Source of the DNA: Fomitopsis serialis
Taxonomy: Eukaryota; Basidiomycota; Agaricomycetes; Polyporales; Fomitopsidaceae
Reading direction: 5' to 3'
Length of the DNA: 63,410 nucleotides
NCBI RefSeq assembly: GCF_022376445.1
Contig: NW_025955181.1
Coordinates: 1 to 63,410, forward strand
The position numbers and the translations under genes are program-made. Of this stretch, positions 19,726-31,648 are shown in pieces. Under the pieces are notes generated by a model. It saw only the letters and a list, made by a program, of their open reading frames with translations. It was not told the DNA's origin and ran no database searches. Each line of letters begins with the position of its first letter. Position 1 is the stretch's first letter.

Positions 19726-22263
19726 ATGTACGAAGCACCATATCCACCGTATGACCCTACAGACCAGGAGGGGTGAGAGATTCGCTCACTCAAGCCGGGC
19801 ATTGATAGCTCATGAGTGCGCGTTAATGGACCAGCTTTTCGTAAGTCCTGCATGGCGAAGGATCGCCATCAACTGATGTCTAACCAACCACTATTTGCAA
19901 GCTATGAGACCGTAGTCAAACGCTGGCCCGTTATATTGACGGGAATCATCGACAACATCTACCGAATCAATCACGGTCTAAGCGTAGCGCAATCAGAAGG
20001 AGATGACAATGAAGAAACCGCTACTGAGAAAGAGAAAATAGAGGAGGGCAAAAACTTGATAGAGACGATCAGCAAGCTGAAGTATGAGATGGGCAGAGAT
20101 CGGCCTCTCGAGTATGTTCCGAACTGACAAGTGGTATGCCCGGGGTGACTGATGCACATCTCAGGCCAATAGCAAACGATGGCGAATCTATGGCGGGGAC
20201 ATACAATACCGAGTTGGCACGCTTGACAGAGCAGGGCAAGGGAACATGGTTCACTGCTCCATGGCTTTACGCAGAGTGAGTATATGCTGGTCATGTTTCT
20301 GGTAGAAAGGCTCATGGATGTCGTAGATGTTACCTGTGTGTCTTATGTTGTCTCTTCGCGGGATGCGTGTTGAACCCTGTGCATCAGGTACCGCTTGCTG
20401 CGCTCCTACTTTTCACAAACGAAACACTGGGCTTCTCACGACCCGTTCCAAGCTCAGAAACAAGAGACCTTCCGGAAGAGCTCTCAGGCCATATTTCGTA
20501 CGCACATGTCATCATATGCCATGTGTGGTGCTTAGCTTACGACTTTGCCTCTTGCGCAGAACTTGCGACCACGATGCATGAGCTTGAGCGCGACAAAGCA
20601 AGGCTGGCGTCTGATTCTCAGAACCTGAATGTTATATTCAAGGAGATGATTCAGATGTGTCTCTGGTGGGTCTCGGCCTTAGCCGCACTAGTCGACCTCT
20701 CTGACCCGTCTCATGAAGGGGCAATGCCACGGTACGAGGCCTCTTCCCGTTGGCTATGCTGAATATATGCTGAGTAACACTCACCCAGGATCTATCACTA
20801 CTCACTCAGATGTCTCATGAGGACATTCAGCACCTGCAATCTGTCGGAAAAGATGCACAGGCCGCAAGGAAGGAGTATATTCTAACAGATGATCAAGACA
20901 AAGTATGGTCGCACCTCGTTAACCTCAAAGATGCGAGGATAGATTTTGTGCTAGATAATGGTGCGATTGGCTCCGTTCCTTCGAAGCGTAGCCAATCAAG
21001 ACTGATTGATCACTGTGTAGCCGGTTTCGAGGTATGCAGTTTTAGCGGACTACCACTGCCTTTCCGCTCAAGACATGCAGCTGTTCACGGACTTCGTATT
21101 TGCTGATTTCCTCGTGACATACACCCCGCATGTCTCACAAGTCGTCTTCCAGTAAGTGTCTCCGTTACGACTCTACCATATCATCGAACATTGTGCACAG
21201 CCCGAAGATGATCCCATGGTTTGTGTCGGACGTAACGCCGCCTGACTTCAAGTCCGCGATCTCATCCTTGCTCTCACCGACGTTCTTCCCTGAGTTGGAC
21301 TCCGACGTGCAGACATCCTCTCTCGCCGCGTCCTCAATCGTGCAAGATGCTACTATCGTATCAACGCCGAAGGAATTGCCCGAGTCTCGCCAGCATCTGA
21401 AGGACATGGTAACGCGGTGGGCTGGCTATCTGGAAAGCGGCGTATTCACACTTTCTGTGTCACCTGAAACGCCGCTCGGCGCTTCTAACCCAAAGGTATT
21501 TTACCTCGATGAAGCCAAGATACGTGTTGCGGGAGCTCTGATATCGTCGTGTAGGTCGACTTCTGGACATCTCCTTACCCGTACTGGAATATGCAAGAAC
21601 TAGCACCAGAAGTATTTGGAAGTCTGAAGGACAGTGGATTGGTCATATTCAAGGTAAGCGAGATGCCTGATGTACATCGTATGAAGCTCACATCGGTACA
21701 TTCCATCTCGTGCAGGGCGATCTCAAGTGAGGATGAATTGTTCCGTAGCGACCATGCGTCACTGACATCTCATCGCCACCCATCAGCTTCCGGAAGTAAG
21801 TGTCCTCCATCCATCCGTCGACCCAAATGAATCTCATCATACGAAAAGATTGACAGGAGACGTGAAGTGGCCTGCCCACACCCCGTTTGAGACAGCAGTT
21901 GGTGCGTCCTTGACAGATACCGCCCTCCGCTTCCTAAGTTATGAATCTGATGTGCTTCTGCTCTGCCTTGTCGCGATTTCGCTGCATCCTTTCTTTACTT
22001 TGGGACCTCGATCCGATCACCGCTGACTGTGACTTCGGAATCATCTGCAGGCCCGCTCCGGGGTGCATTCCCGGTCTTGAGCTTGCGGACGAACAAAGCG
22101 GACGTCGTGGTTGGAGTTGAGCAGGAGACCGCGGAGAGGCTAGACAAGAGTGGGGAGAAGTGGAGGTACAACGGAAAGTGCGTATACGTCTCGAACCAGA
22201 CGTAAGTGGGTACTGAATTGGGAACATAGATATGCACTGGTGTTGTTCTTGCCACGGGACTGA
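19726..22263 (+). CDS. ARMT1/DUF89 damage-control phosphatase or protein-glutamate methyltransferase
   Basis: Sixteen exons give exactly 515 residues. The N-terminus MYEAPYPPYDPTDQEG runs into YETVVKRWPVILTGIIDNIY and KYEMGRDRPLEPI, both typical of eukaryotic DUF89 proteins. Downstream come the DNGAIGS motif near the middle (metal site region), WFVSDVTPPDF, and FKGDLNFRKLTGD near the C-terminus, the family hallmark. DUF89 proteins are metal-dependent phosphatases acting on damaged sugar phosphates; the human member was also reported as a carboxyl methyltransferase. Four exons are micro-exons of 9 nt (20327-20335), 13 nt (20719-20731), 11 nt (21716-21726) and 9 nt (21787-21795), each restoring a conserved residue run. 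The last intron-rich part ends YALVLFLPRD. Confidence 0.92.
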
Positions 22264-22422
22264 GGCCAGGCAAGTAGCAACGGGAGTCATGAAGTCAAAT
22301 CACAACTGTACACGAACCCGAGGTATGTTATTCGAATGAGGTAGACGCCAGTATATTCTTTATCTACGATGAAAATCAAATAGATCTACAAGTCTGGATA
22401 CCTGACAGTAATGAGCAAGCCT

Positions 22423-24222
22423 CTACTCCGGCAGGTCAAAGCCTGCCGCGTGCAGGAGGGTAGCGAACTGCAAGGCGTGCGGCAAGTCGCTCATCAGCTC
22501 ACTGCTTCCCAAGAAGCAATGGACGCCACGCACCTGAACCTTCGCAATCGAGCGGACCTGTCCAAAGTCGTAGCCCTCACGGTCGCTGAGATCACCTGAA
22601 AAGCGAAGGTCCAGTGAGATGACTGAAACATGAAGGGCGCAAGGTGGGACGTACCACTGTTGTGATACATGGGGTCAGCAATGGGGCCGGCGCGTTCAAA
22701 CACCTGCGTCGCCGGGAAGCCTAATTCATGGAAGCTCTGAAGGCCACCGGGATCAGCGTCTACATGCCAAGCAAGGTTCACGAAGAACCAACCTGGTGAT
22801 CACTGCAGCAAGCCTAAGAAGTGCTTCATGTCAGTACCACCATGCGGCAGCTGAAGATTTCAGCCCACCCTCGTCGTGCCAACCACGAGCTCCGGACTGT
22901 ATATCGCCGAGATGTTCGACACCAGCTGCATCACCTCCACACTTCCGATGCTACGTCGGTCGTCAGCAGTGCCCATAGTAGCAAGAACTCGAAACCCACC
23001 TCGCGGGGAGCCCAAGCTGCGCTGGTTCTCCGGGCGCATGGTATCCCAGCATGTCAGCTTGGATCATGAGCGTCAGGTTCGCGCCCAACTCATACATCTC
23101 CCCTGTCAATGTCCATCAACACTCGAGTCCCGTCAGCCACGCGAACCCCCGTAAACTTACGAGCGTACGCCTTCGAACCGTAGAGGCCCTGCTCTTCGCC
23201 CGAAAACGCGACGAGCTGGATGTTCTTGCGGAAGGTGACGCCCTTCCGCGCGATGGTGCGTGCGATCGCAAGCAGGGCGGTTGTGCCCGAGCCATCGTCG
23301 TCCCCGCCCGGAGCGCGAGTGCTCCCGAATGAGCCGCGGCTGTCGTAGTGCGCACTCAGGAGCATCGTCTCGGTCGTGTCCTCGGTCGCCGCGTACGTGC
23401 TTGGGCGTGCGGTGAACATACCGCTAGGCGCATGCGGGCATGGGAGACTTACCAGACGACATTCGGCGAGAAACCGCGGAGGAAGGGCTTGAGCTCGCAA
23501 AAGGCACCGGTGCTCTCGAACTGCTCCTTCAGCCAGGCCGCAGCCTGGAGTGCACCCTCGGAGAACGCGTGCCGGGAGACGATGCCAGAGGACGGGTCTT
23601 CGCCGGTGAGATAGCGCACGTCCTTGCGCATCTGGGTGATGGACAGATTCCCTACGATCGATGCGACGACCGGGTCGAACTTCACGGACGCGGCAATCTC
23701 CTTGACGCGCTGCGATGCGGCAGACGATATTGGTACGTATGGTACGGACTTGGGCGGGATAGGAGCCGACTTCCAGAAGCGGGGGAGGTGAGTGTCAATT
23801 GTGCGCGCAACCTCGGGTGCAACGGAGATGACCATGGAGGACGCTGTCTCTGCGAGCACAACGTTTCCGTACAAGGAATCGGCAAGGACCTGCTGCTCTC
23901 CATCTTGCGCAGTGAAGGGGCTGCCTGACAACGCAGAGATGAAGCTGGTTATGTCCTCAGGGGAGGGCAGCCCCAACGTGTCCTCCACGACCTCTTGCTC
24001 CAACCAGACAAGCTGGCGATCTGTATCATCAAGAGGAACGACAGACCCTTCACCAAGGAGACCGGTCGAAGAGCTCAAGCAGGCATCGTCAACAATGAAG
24101 ACGCTGTTCCCACCGAATTGCCCACGATATGAGTCGGAGAGACAAGAGATGGTGGTCAAGACAGAAGGATCGTGTGGCGTGACAAGAAGCAGCGCGAGTG
24201 GTAGTGCGGCCTGGCCCCACAT
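22423..24222 (-). CDS. Secreted M28-family zinc peptidase
   Basis: The first exon (about 23450-24222) starts MWGQAALPLALLLV, a probable signal sequence. Later exons join in phase to a TAG at 22423. Zinc-ligand motifs are visible in order: SAHYDSRGSFGS (His), APGGDDDGSGT (Asp), FSGEEQGLYGSKAYA (catalytic Glu pair), QADMLGYHAPGE (Asp) and ACCSDHQSFHELGFPA (His). This is the full active-site set of M28 aminopeptidases. The C-terminal exon reads TLLHAAGFDLPE. An N-terminal region of about 200 residues precedes the peptidase domain, as in related fungal secreted enzymes. It likely cleaves N-terminal residues of extracellular peptides. At least six short introns lie in the 3' half. Confidence 0.9.
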
Positions 24223-24638
24223 GTCTTGTTGTCTCTGGACGTCTTCGCTGTGTCGCCGCTGCCTAGGTCAGCGAGCGGTTGCAGTGAGAAGGTTGTCCGG
24301 TGGTTGCCCAACTGAGGACCTCCGGCGCTCCGGGTCTCCTCCGGGTGCGGGACTTTGATTCTGCCGAGTCGATCATCCCCGCAAAGGCAACTGCGATATG
24401 AATGTCGGACCGTGACCAGTCAAAGGAGCAGCGCCGCGTCTCGTCGAGGGACAGCAAATTTCTGCTGTCCATGCCTCTAGATCTATTGCCTTGGCCAGCA
24501 GCAACCTACAGGCAATTCCTTGCGCCACGCGTCCGCGTCAATTGCATCAAGTGAAACATATTGGCAGACTGCCAGAGGCGATCAATCACAGAGTCGTCCC
24601 TGTCACCGCCTCGCGGTAAGTGTAAGGTTACTGGGAAG
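24223..24638. other. Divergent promoter region between the M28 gene and the membrane-protein gene
   Basis: About 416 bp with no coding frame I trust. The start of the plus-strand gene is uncertain and may lie within it. Confidence 0.35.
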
Positions 24639-27229
24639 ATGAAGGATACTTACCCCACAAACACACATCAGCACACGTCGGTAGGCGTCGGTGCTCTCTG
24701 TACCGCTTTCTACCGCTTCGCCGTTGCGTTGCGGCCAAACGTCAGGCTCCGAACAGTAGCCACTGAAAGTCCGCCCCGAGACTGTATTTATCAACCACTA
24801 TGTCCCGATTGACATCCCGTACGAGCTGCCCTCTCCTCTCGCTCTCATCTACGGGGTCTCTACCCTCGAGAGGTACTTGCCCAGAGTGTCCGCCCTCTGC
24901 GGCGCTGCGCTCCTCCATACTTTTCTCAAAATGTTCGACCTTGCAGGCAAGACACGTTCCGGAGTCCATGCTGCAGTGCGTATAACTTGCCCGAAGCTTT
25001 CGCAAGACCTGACCTCTCCATACACCCAGTATACTAGGATTGTTTTGACTCGCTTCGGGGTCGCATTCATTCTCTTGACCTTGATACACTGCTTTGCTCA
25101 GGGAGCTATTCAAGCATCTCTATACGTGGGGGACGCACGGGCGTTATCTCTTCTTGAAAACATCGTCCGCACAGCGGATTTACCGGCAAGCAGTATCTCG
25201 TGGCTACAGAGGCATGGGTCCGGCAACTATACACTGAGCCTCTGTACGAATCTGCCGATCGCAGAAGGCGGGACGGAATCTTGCGTTACGGTGTACCAAT
25301 CTGGAGCAGAAGATTGGTCTGGAGCTGTTGTGTCAACGAAGAATGAAGACCTTGTGAGTATTTTGATACCCTCAACCGACCACGTGTTGCTGATGATACG
25401 TCCAGGCTATACGGGGCCTCACAGCAAACGTAGGTCGAGCAAGGGTATAGATGCAGAATGTGGCCTGTCCGCTGACCCTGCGTCCCTGAGCAGATGTTCG
25501 TGCGGCGCACGCTCAAAGTGAATGACATATCTGCGTCTCTCAACGCCACAGGGGGCATAGAAGGGGTCAATGTGACCTATCAAAGCACTGGCGATGACCA
25601 TGGCAATGTATTGCTCAGCGATCAGTGTGTCCGCTCTCTGGTTTATGCGGACGAGGCGTACGTTGATATCCATGCGTATGGCTATGAGATGCCTAATTGT
25701 TGTTGCACCGCAGTATGGGCGCTTCCAAGAAAGAGGACGCTGCATTGCTGGGTTTACAGTTTTGGCTACTCATTCTGTCATTCGTGGGTGTGAGTGATCA
25801 TATTGAACAGCATGCATACATATCAGAATTAATGTCATGGACCATAGATCCTCTACAGCTCCATTCCTCAGATGTAAGCAGTCCACAATGTTATGGTTAC
25901 CAGATTCTTACTGGTCTTCGCGACACCGTTTCAATCCACAGTTTGGCCGTCATTTGCACACGCGTACTAAGCACCGCCTGGGCTGCATACTCGATCTACC
26001 ATACGCGCCGCCACGAAACCCTGTTCCGCATCCTGTTTACCGAGCCAGACACGCCCTGCAACTTCAATTTATTCCCCACGCACTTCAAGACTCAAATGGC
26101 TCTCGCGGTGCGCTTCTTCAACATATGCGTGCTGTGTGGTCCAGTCCCTAATGACAGATTGCAGATTGCAAACCTCGTGCTGAACGTCACTGCTTTGCTG
26201 TTCACTGTCTACCTCGGACGATTGCTCATCAAGGTACATTGTGCTGGCCTGTTCCCACCTCATCTGACATGTGTCTGGTTCCTCAGAACTTTAAAGAGTA
26301 CACGATTCAACGCGTTGGCCCTCCTCAAGGCATCCTCCGTATTTATCGAGTAAGTTTGATCGCGTCAACTCGTGGTGTCGGTTGGCTGTGGTTCTCATGC
26401 TGCGCGCGCTCAGCTATTCCTCACGATCTTTGTCTTGCTCCAACTTTCGGTGTTCTTCCTGGTCACGGTCGTGGGACTGTGGACCACCTGGCTGCTGAAC
26501 GGACCGCTTCTCCACATATCGCTGCATACTCCGATCTACAAGGCGCTGTTCATCTTCACGATAGTGGTCAGTCATGCATTCATACCTGTCACATCGCCTC
26601 ATAGCTCATTACCGACATTGATCCAGAGTCTGCCACCCTGGATCATCATGGTGCGTTCTCTGCCCATCCACTTCTCTACTCATAGAATGGCGATCTCACG
26701 CTCCTGTCGCGTCCACAGGGCTTGTACGCCGTGCGGCGGGAGTTGAGGTCCCTCATGGCCGGATTTCTGTTCATCTCTTTTATTTATATCGCCTGCTGGA
26801 CCATCATGTTCTACTCGCAAGTCTACCGCTGGACGTTCATCACATGGATGTTCTTCGCCTGCATGACCGTCGCATCCTTTGCCGTCCTGGTCCTCACGAC
26901 CGTCTTCGGCGTGCTCTGCTGGTTGAACTTCGGCAAGGGCCTCGCGGAATACCGTGAGTGATCGTAGCTGCCCGTAGCCGGTACAGTCGTTGCTGACACA
27001 CGGACTCGCAGTGGATGCCGAAGCTGCGCTGGCCAAAGACAACTTCACGCCGGAGGTTTTCTCTGAAGACCAGACTGCCACAAAACCCAAGGACGTCCTG
27101 TCCGACCAGAAGATGCACAGCTTCGGGACTGTCAAAGAGGACATCAACTGGGACCCCTACGACTTGGACCGAGCACCGATCATCGTCATCGGACTGCAGG
27201 ACCAACTGACACCTCGCGTTGAGGCATGA
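24639..27229 (+). CDS. Polytopic membrane protein of unknown function
   Basis: The main exon (about 24760-25353) is followed by short and long exons that join in phase to a TGA at 27227. Hydrophobic segments occur at FGVAFILLTLIHCF, LQFWLLILSFVGV, SLAVICTRVLSTAWAAY, NLVLNVTALLFTVYLG, LFLTIFVLLQLSVFF, MAGFLFISFIYIACWTI and WMFFACMTVASFAVLVL: seven or eight likely membrane spans. An extracytoplasmic domain after the first span carries NYTLSLC and NVTYQS glycosylation-type sites. The C-terminal tail is cytosolic, acidic and hydrophilic, ending QDQLTPRVEA. The pattern does not match STE3 pheromone receptors. The start is uncertain: ATG 24639 with a 42-nt first exon is one option. Not recognised as a known family. 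Confidence 0.7.
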
Positions 27230-27446
27230 ATGACGTGACGACTTCCTCCGGACGCTGAGATCCCCCATGTTGTATTGCACCCCTTACCGCGAGGGCTACA
27301 GTACCACGTAACACTCGTTTGCAATCACCTCGCTGTGTCTGTATGTACCACCGGAACGGGCAGCCACATTGTAGTCCTTCATGCGAATGCGGCAGACTCC
27401 ACAATAATGATATGTACGCCACGGCTAATTTATAGCCATACTACGC

Positions 27447-29318
27447 TCAAATTGTGTAAGGTAGAGCGTTCGTGATCTCGGGGACGTGCGTAATACCCGT
27501 GCACCCGCCCGCTTGAATGCACTGCGCTAGCTGCGTCGCGACATCCAGACCTTCGTAGTATGCGCCATGCAAAAACCCTAGAGCGCATCGGTCAGTACGG
27601 GAGGGCACACGATCCGCGGTGCAGCGCCTGCTTCTCACCGAAGTACTTCTGGCTCGTCGCCTCACCGGCGAACCACAGCCGTTGCTCAACTGTGGCGCGG
27701 AGGTTCTGGTGGTGTCCGCTGAAGAACGACGACGGCCAGTTGGAGTAGGAGCCGCGGAAGAGAGGGTCGCTGTGCCAGCGCGGGAAGTAGAATGCCGTAG
27801 GCTCAGGGATGGTCACGTTGGGGAACATCTCGTGGAGGACGTCCACGACCTCGGCCTGTACCTCGGCGTCAGAGAGGGCTTCGATGCGCTCGGACTCATC
27901 GCCCTACCGCCGCGTTGACGGACGTCAGTACGTGTGTCATGAAGTCACGGAGTCTGGCTTACCGTTACGGTGACGAAGACGACACCGGAGCCAGGAAAGA
28001 ACTCCGTGAGGTTCATGTTCTGCCAAACGGGATAGTAGCCACGTGTGGTGTCGGCGAAGATTCCCATTTGGGTCTCGAACCAGAAGTCCTCTGGGAACTG
28101 CAGGAAGATCTTCGTGTAGGTAGCCTGTGTGGCGCAGGTTGAGCGACGTACCGAGAGTCACTGAACACGACACACCATGGTCATGCTCTGGATCGCCTCC
28201 TGCTTCCAGTCCGGCAAGGCAGGATCGAACGTGACGTCGTCGTTCTGCAAGACGCCCAGGCTGAATGTGCAGAGGACATAATCCGCAAGCAGCACCGTCC
28301 CATCAGTCAAAGTCACATTGACGCCTTCATATGAGTATGTGATGTTCGTGACTGTCGAGTTCAGCATGAGTTGGTCGGGCTCGAGAAAATCGGCTGCCTC
28401 CGCTTGGATGAAGTACTTGAAGCCGCGTTGGTCGATGGACATCTCGTTCTCGTCTCCGAATCCGCCGTCGTCTGTATCGTACGTGTAGTTGTTGCCCTAC
28501 ATTTCGCACCGTACATAAGACATGCTTGTTAGGGAGCTTGATGGAACATACGTACCCAGGAACTGGCTATCCATGATGATTCCTCTGGCGTTTGCGCGTA
28601 CTCCCAGTCGAACTGGTAGTACTCGCAAGCCATGTCTGCCGGAGTCTTGGGCTTCGCTCCAGTGAGCGAGTAGCCGCTTCTCGCAGTCAGGTCCACGAGC
28701 TGTTTCTGTACCCGAGCGCCAGCAGCCACCGTGAGGGTCGTGTACAAGTCGCTCGACTCGTCGAAGACATCGAGATAGTCTACGGCTCCGGTTTCGTCGT
28801 ATGTAGCTGCATTTGACCGACTGTCAATCAGCTTCTACGACCCAGGAGCGATGAAGAAACTTACACACGCTGCCGTACCAATCATTTGATTGGGTCTTCA
28901 CACCATGCTTCTGAACCAGAGTCCAAATGGGATTCACTGGTCCCCCATCCGTCTGGGTACCTTGCACCCAATTTGCGCCTCGCTCCACGACCCACTCATT
29001 GCCTGGAGCCCCGATCGTTTGGGTTTGCAGACGACCGCCGAATTCACCTATCAAAGTAACTATGAACACACGCACGGTGCACAGAGACAGAGAAAATAGC
29101 GGACCTCGCGCCTCGACGATGGTGAAATTCGTGATGCCTTGCTCGTACAAGGTCCGCGCCGCAATCACGCCGGCGACTCCTCCGCCTAGAATTATGACGG
29201 TCGGATCGACGGTAGGAACCTTCGCAGTGTTTGCTCTCTCGACAGACCGTGCGGACGTCAAGTAGACTTGTCCTACGAGCAGCGCGAGAACACGGCAGAG
29301 AGCCTTTTCAGCGAACAT
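27447..29318 (-). CDS. Flavin amine oxidase, polyamine-oxidase-like
   Basis: Starts MFAEKALCRVLALLVGQVYL, a signal or anchor sequence. An FAD-binding dinucleotide motif (VIILGGGVAGVIAARTL) follows near residue 40, then GGRLQT and ERGANWVQGT, both typical of polyamine oxidases. The C-terminal exons read RLWFAGEATSQKYFG joined to FLHGAYYEGLDVA, the second FAD-contact region of the family. Several short introns are present. The enzyme would oxidise spermine, spermidine or related amines, making hydrogen peroxide, probably outside the cytosol given the leader. Two further residues (CIQAGGC) form an odd cysteine pair in the tail. Ends at TGA 27447-27449. Confidence 0.88.
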
Positions 29319-30182
29319 GGTAAGGCTGCGCCAAGGGGACCTGGTGAGAAGATCCGCAAACACCGAGTAAGGGTGACGGGGATGCCATGAGTGTGAGTGT
29401 CAGTTTTATGCCCGCCTCCGTCCGAGATAAGGTGTGCCAGCCGCGAAGGTCAGTCCTGGCAGGTCTGCACCCGACGTCGCGTCTAGGACCGTGACGGTGA
29501 TTGTCGCACGAGTGCCATTCGAGACAGCCCGGCCGCGGGGGGCTGCCTACGGGAGACAGGCTACTACTGCATGGTACCTCTGTCGATACCGTAGTGTTGC
29601 TGAACCTGTCAAGTCCTAGGCCTTGTATGGGGTCTAAACTGCTGCATCGAACGGCGTGTCCTGGTGTGCTTGAGTTGCCGGCATTCGAGCGAGAAAGAAT
29701 CCGCTCACAGAAGTGATCTATATCAAGCGTAACCGCGCGAGCCAGGCACAGCATATGGTGATACCCTGTAGCTGGTGGGATCTGGCGGGGGCACATGTAT
29801 GTCAGACAGTACTGTGAAGGTGTGCGCGACTTGCCAACCTTGAGCTTGAGCTGGATGAGTGGGACCTCAATGTGTTCAGAGGAAGACGCGGGCGTGTATC
29901 TTCCCATGCCGGGGTTTGGGGGGGCCCGAATTGTTCAAATCAGGAGATGCATAGTACGTACATATGCATCACGGATTTCCAGATACCTTCTCCGTTCTAC
30001 CATCGTGAACTTCCCTCGGGGTCCCCGCACAGGACCTGCTATCTTCTGGCATATGCCCATGGCAAAAAGCACATATGGACCTCAGGCGCACGTTATCTCG
30101 AAGCGGATCGGCCCTGGACACATACGCATAAGAAGTTGACACCTCGACGTCCCTGTCATCCTCGACCGCGCTCCTCGGACAG
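29319..30182. other. Divergent intergenic region
   Basis: Lies between start codons of the amine oxidase and the amidohydrolase. No gene or repeat recognised. Confidence 0.4.
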
Positions 30183-31648
30183 ATGAATACCAAACTGCTT
30201 GAACAAGACTTACTCGAGCTGTCTCGGACAGTCTCCTCATACCCGGCCATCGACAACCACGCCCATGCCTTCCTGAAGGTCGAGAACCGCGATGCGATGC
30301 CCTTCGAGGGACTGATATCCGAGGCGACAGGACCTGCGTTGACTGAGGATGCGATACATACGTTGGCTTGCTACCGCGCTACAGCACAGCTGGCGAAGCT
30401 CTTCGGCCTCGGAAGGGATGCCAGCTGGGAGGATGTGAAGAGGAGGAGGAGAGAGCTGGAGTACGACCAGTTATGCCGCCTGTGCATGGAGCCCACGCGG
30501 ATCCAGTGCATACTGATCGACGATGGTCTGTGGATTCCTGACATGGTCAACGACTACAGCTGGCATGATCGCTACACGGGCAGCCCCACAAAGCGTATCG
30601 TCCGAATAGAGGTGGTTGCACAGGTGCGTATGCACGAGTCGTACCTTCACCCGATTGGCGCCTGAGATGTGTCTAGGACATCCTCAAAGATCTCATTGAT
30701 GCGCAGGTCGCAGGCACGACCCTTACGCCTGTCAGCATCTGGCAGTCGTTCGAGGCCAAACTCACGGCGCAGCTCAAGTCGAGCGCTGCGGACCCGGAGG
30801 TCGTTGGCTTCAAGTCGGTGGCGTGCTACAGGACTGGCCTCGACATCAGTGTGAATCAAGACTTTGCCAACCTCGAAGTCGGTGTCGTGCAACTCGCTTT
30901 GAGGTACGAGACCACGAGAACGATGCGGTTGTCGGAGAAGGCTGTGAATGACTACGTTGTGACCGCCGCCCTGCGCATCGCAGGTGAGTGCGGTAAACCG
31001 GGTATGTACCATGATCGCGTAGAACACGGAACAGTGTCTCACGTCGTGTGCCTCATCACTATCAGTGCAATTCCATACTGGGCTGGGAGACAACGATATC
31101 ACGCTGTCGAAGTCGACGCCTGCACTGATGCAGCCAGTCATCAAGGCGTTCCCGAACACGAAGTTCGTCTTGCTGCACTCCAGTTACCCGTTCACCCAGG
31201 AAGCCGGATACTTGGCGGCCGTCTACCGGAACGTCTTCCTCGACTTCGGCGAGATCTTCCCTTTCTTGAGCGCGGACGGCCAGCGTGACGTTGTCAAGCA
31301 AGTACTGGAGCTATGCCCGACGAACAAGATCATGTGGTCGAGTACGTCTTCCCGGTTTCTGCTGATCGTGGATTTGAGCCTGACTTCGCACTGCTCAGCT
31401 GACGGCCACTTCTGGCCAGAATCATACTATCTTGGCACTATCCAAGCTAGGCAGGTGCTGTATGAGGTACGTGTCCTACTGATCCAATGGCAGGTCAGCA
31501 CGACTCATGTGGCACCCTGCAGGTACTGGAGGCTTCCATGCGGCGCGGTGAGTTGACACTGACCCAAGCGACGAGCATCGTCAAAAGCGCATTCTTCGAC
31601 ACTGCGAACAAAGTGTACAACCTAGGTCTTCTGCCGCGCACTGTATGA
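30183..31648 (+). CDS. Amidohydrolase-family protein (FluG N-terminal-domain-like)
   Basis: Begins MNTKLLEQDLLELSRTVSSY, with the metal motif IDNHAHAFL (His-x-His) near residue 22. Further blocks are CRLCMEPTRIQCILIDDGL, LQFHTGLGDNDI, VLLHSSYPFTQEAGYLA, DFGEIFPFLS and IMWSS joined to DGHFWPESY, which supplies the metal-binding aspartate. These match amidohydrolase_2 proteins related to the N-terminal half of fungal FluG and of glutamine-synthetase-like fusions; no synthetase half follows, and the frame ends at TGA 31646. Exons join in phase across several short introns. Substrate unknown. Its last codons overlap the 3' end of the convergent SET gene. Confidence 0.85.

Noticed and set aside
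24639..27229. STE3-type pheromone receptor
   Set aside because: The number and spacing of hydrophobic segments and the large extracytoplasmic domain after the first span do not fit the seven-span STE3 layout.
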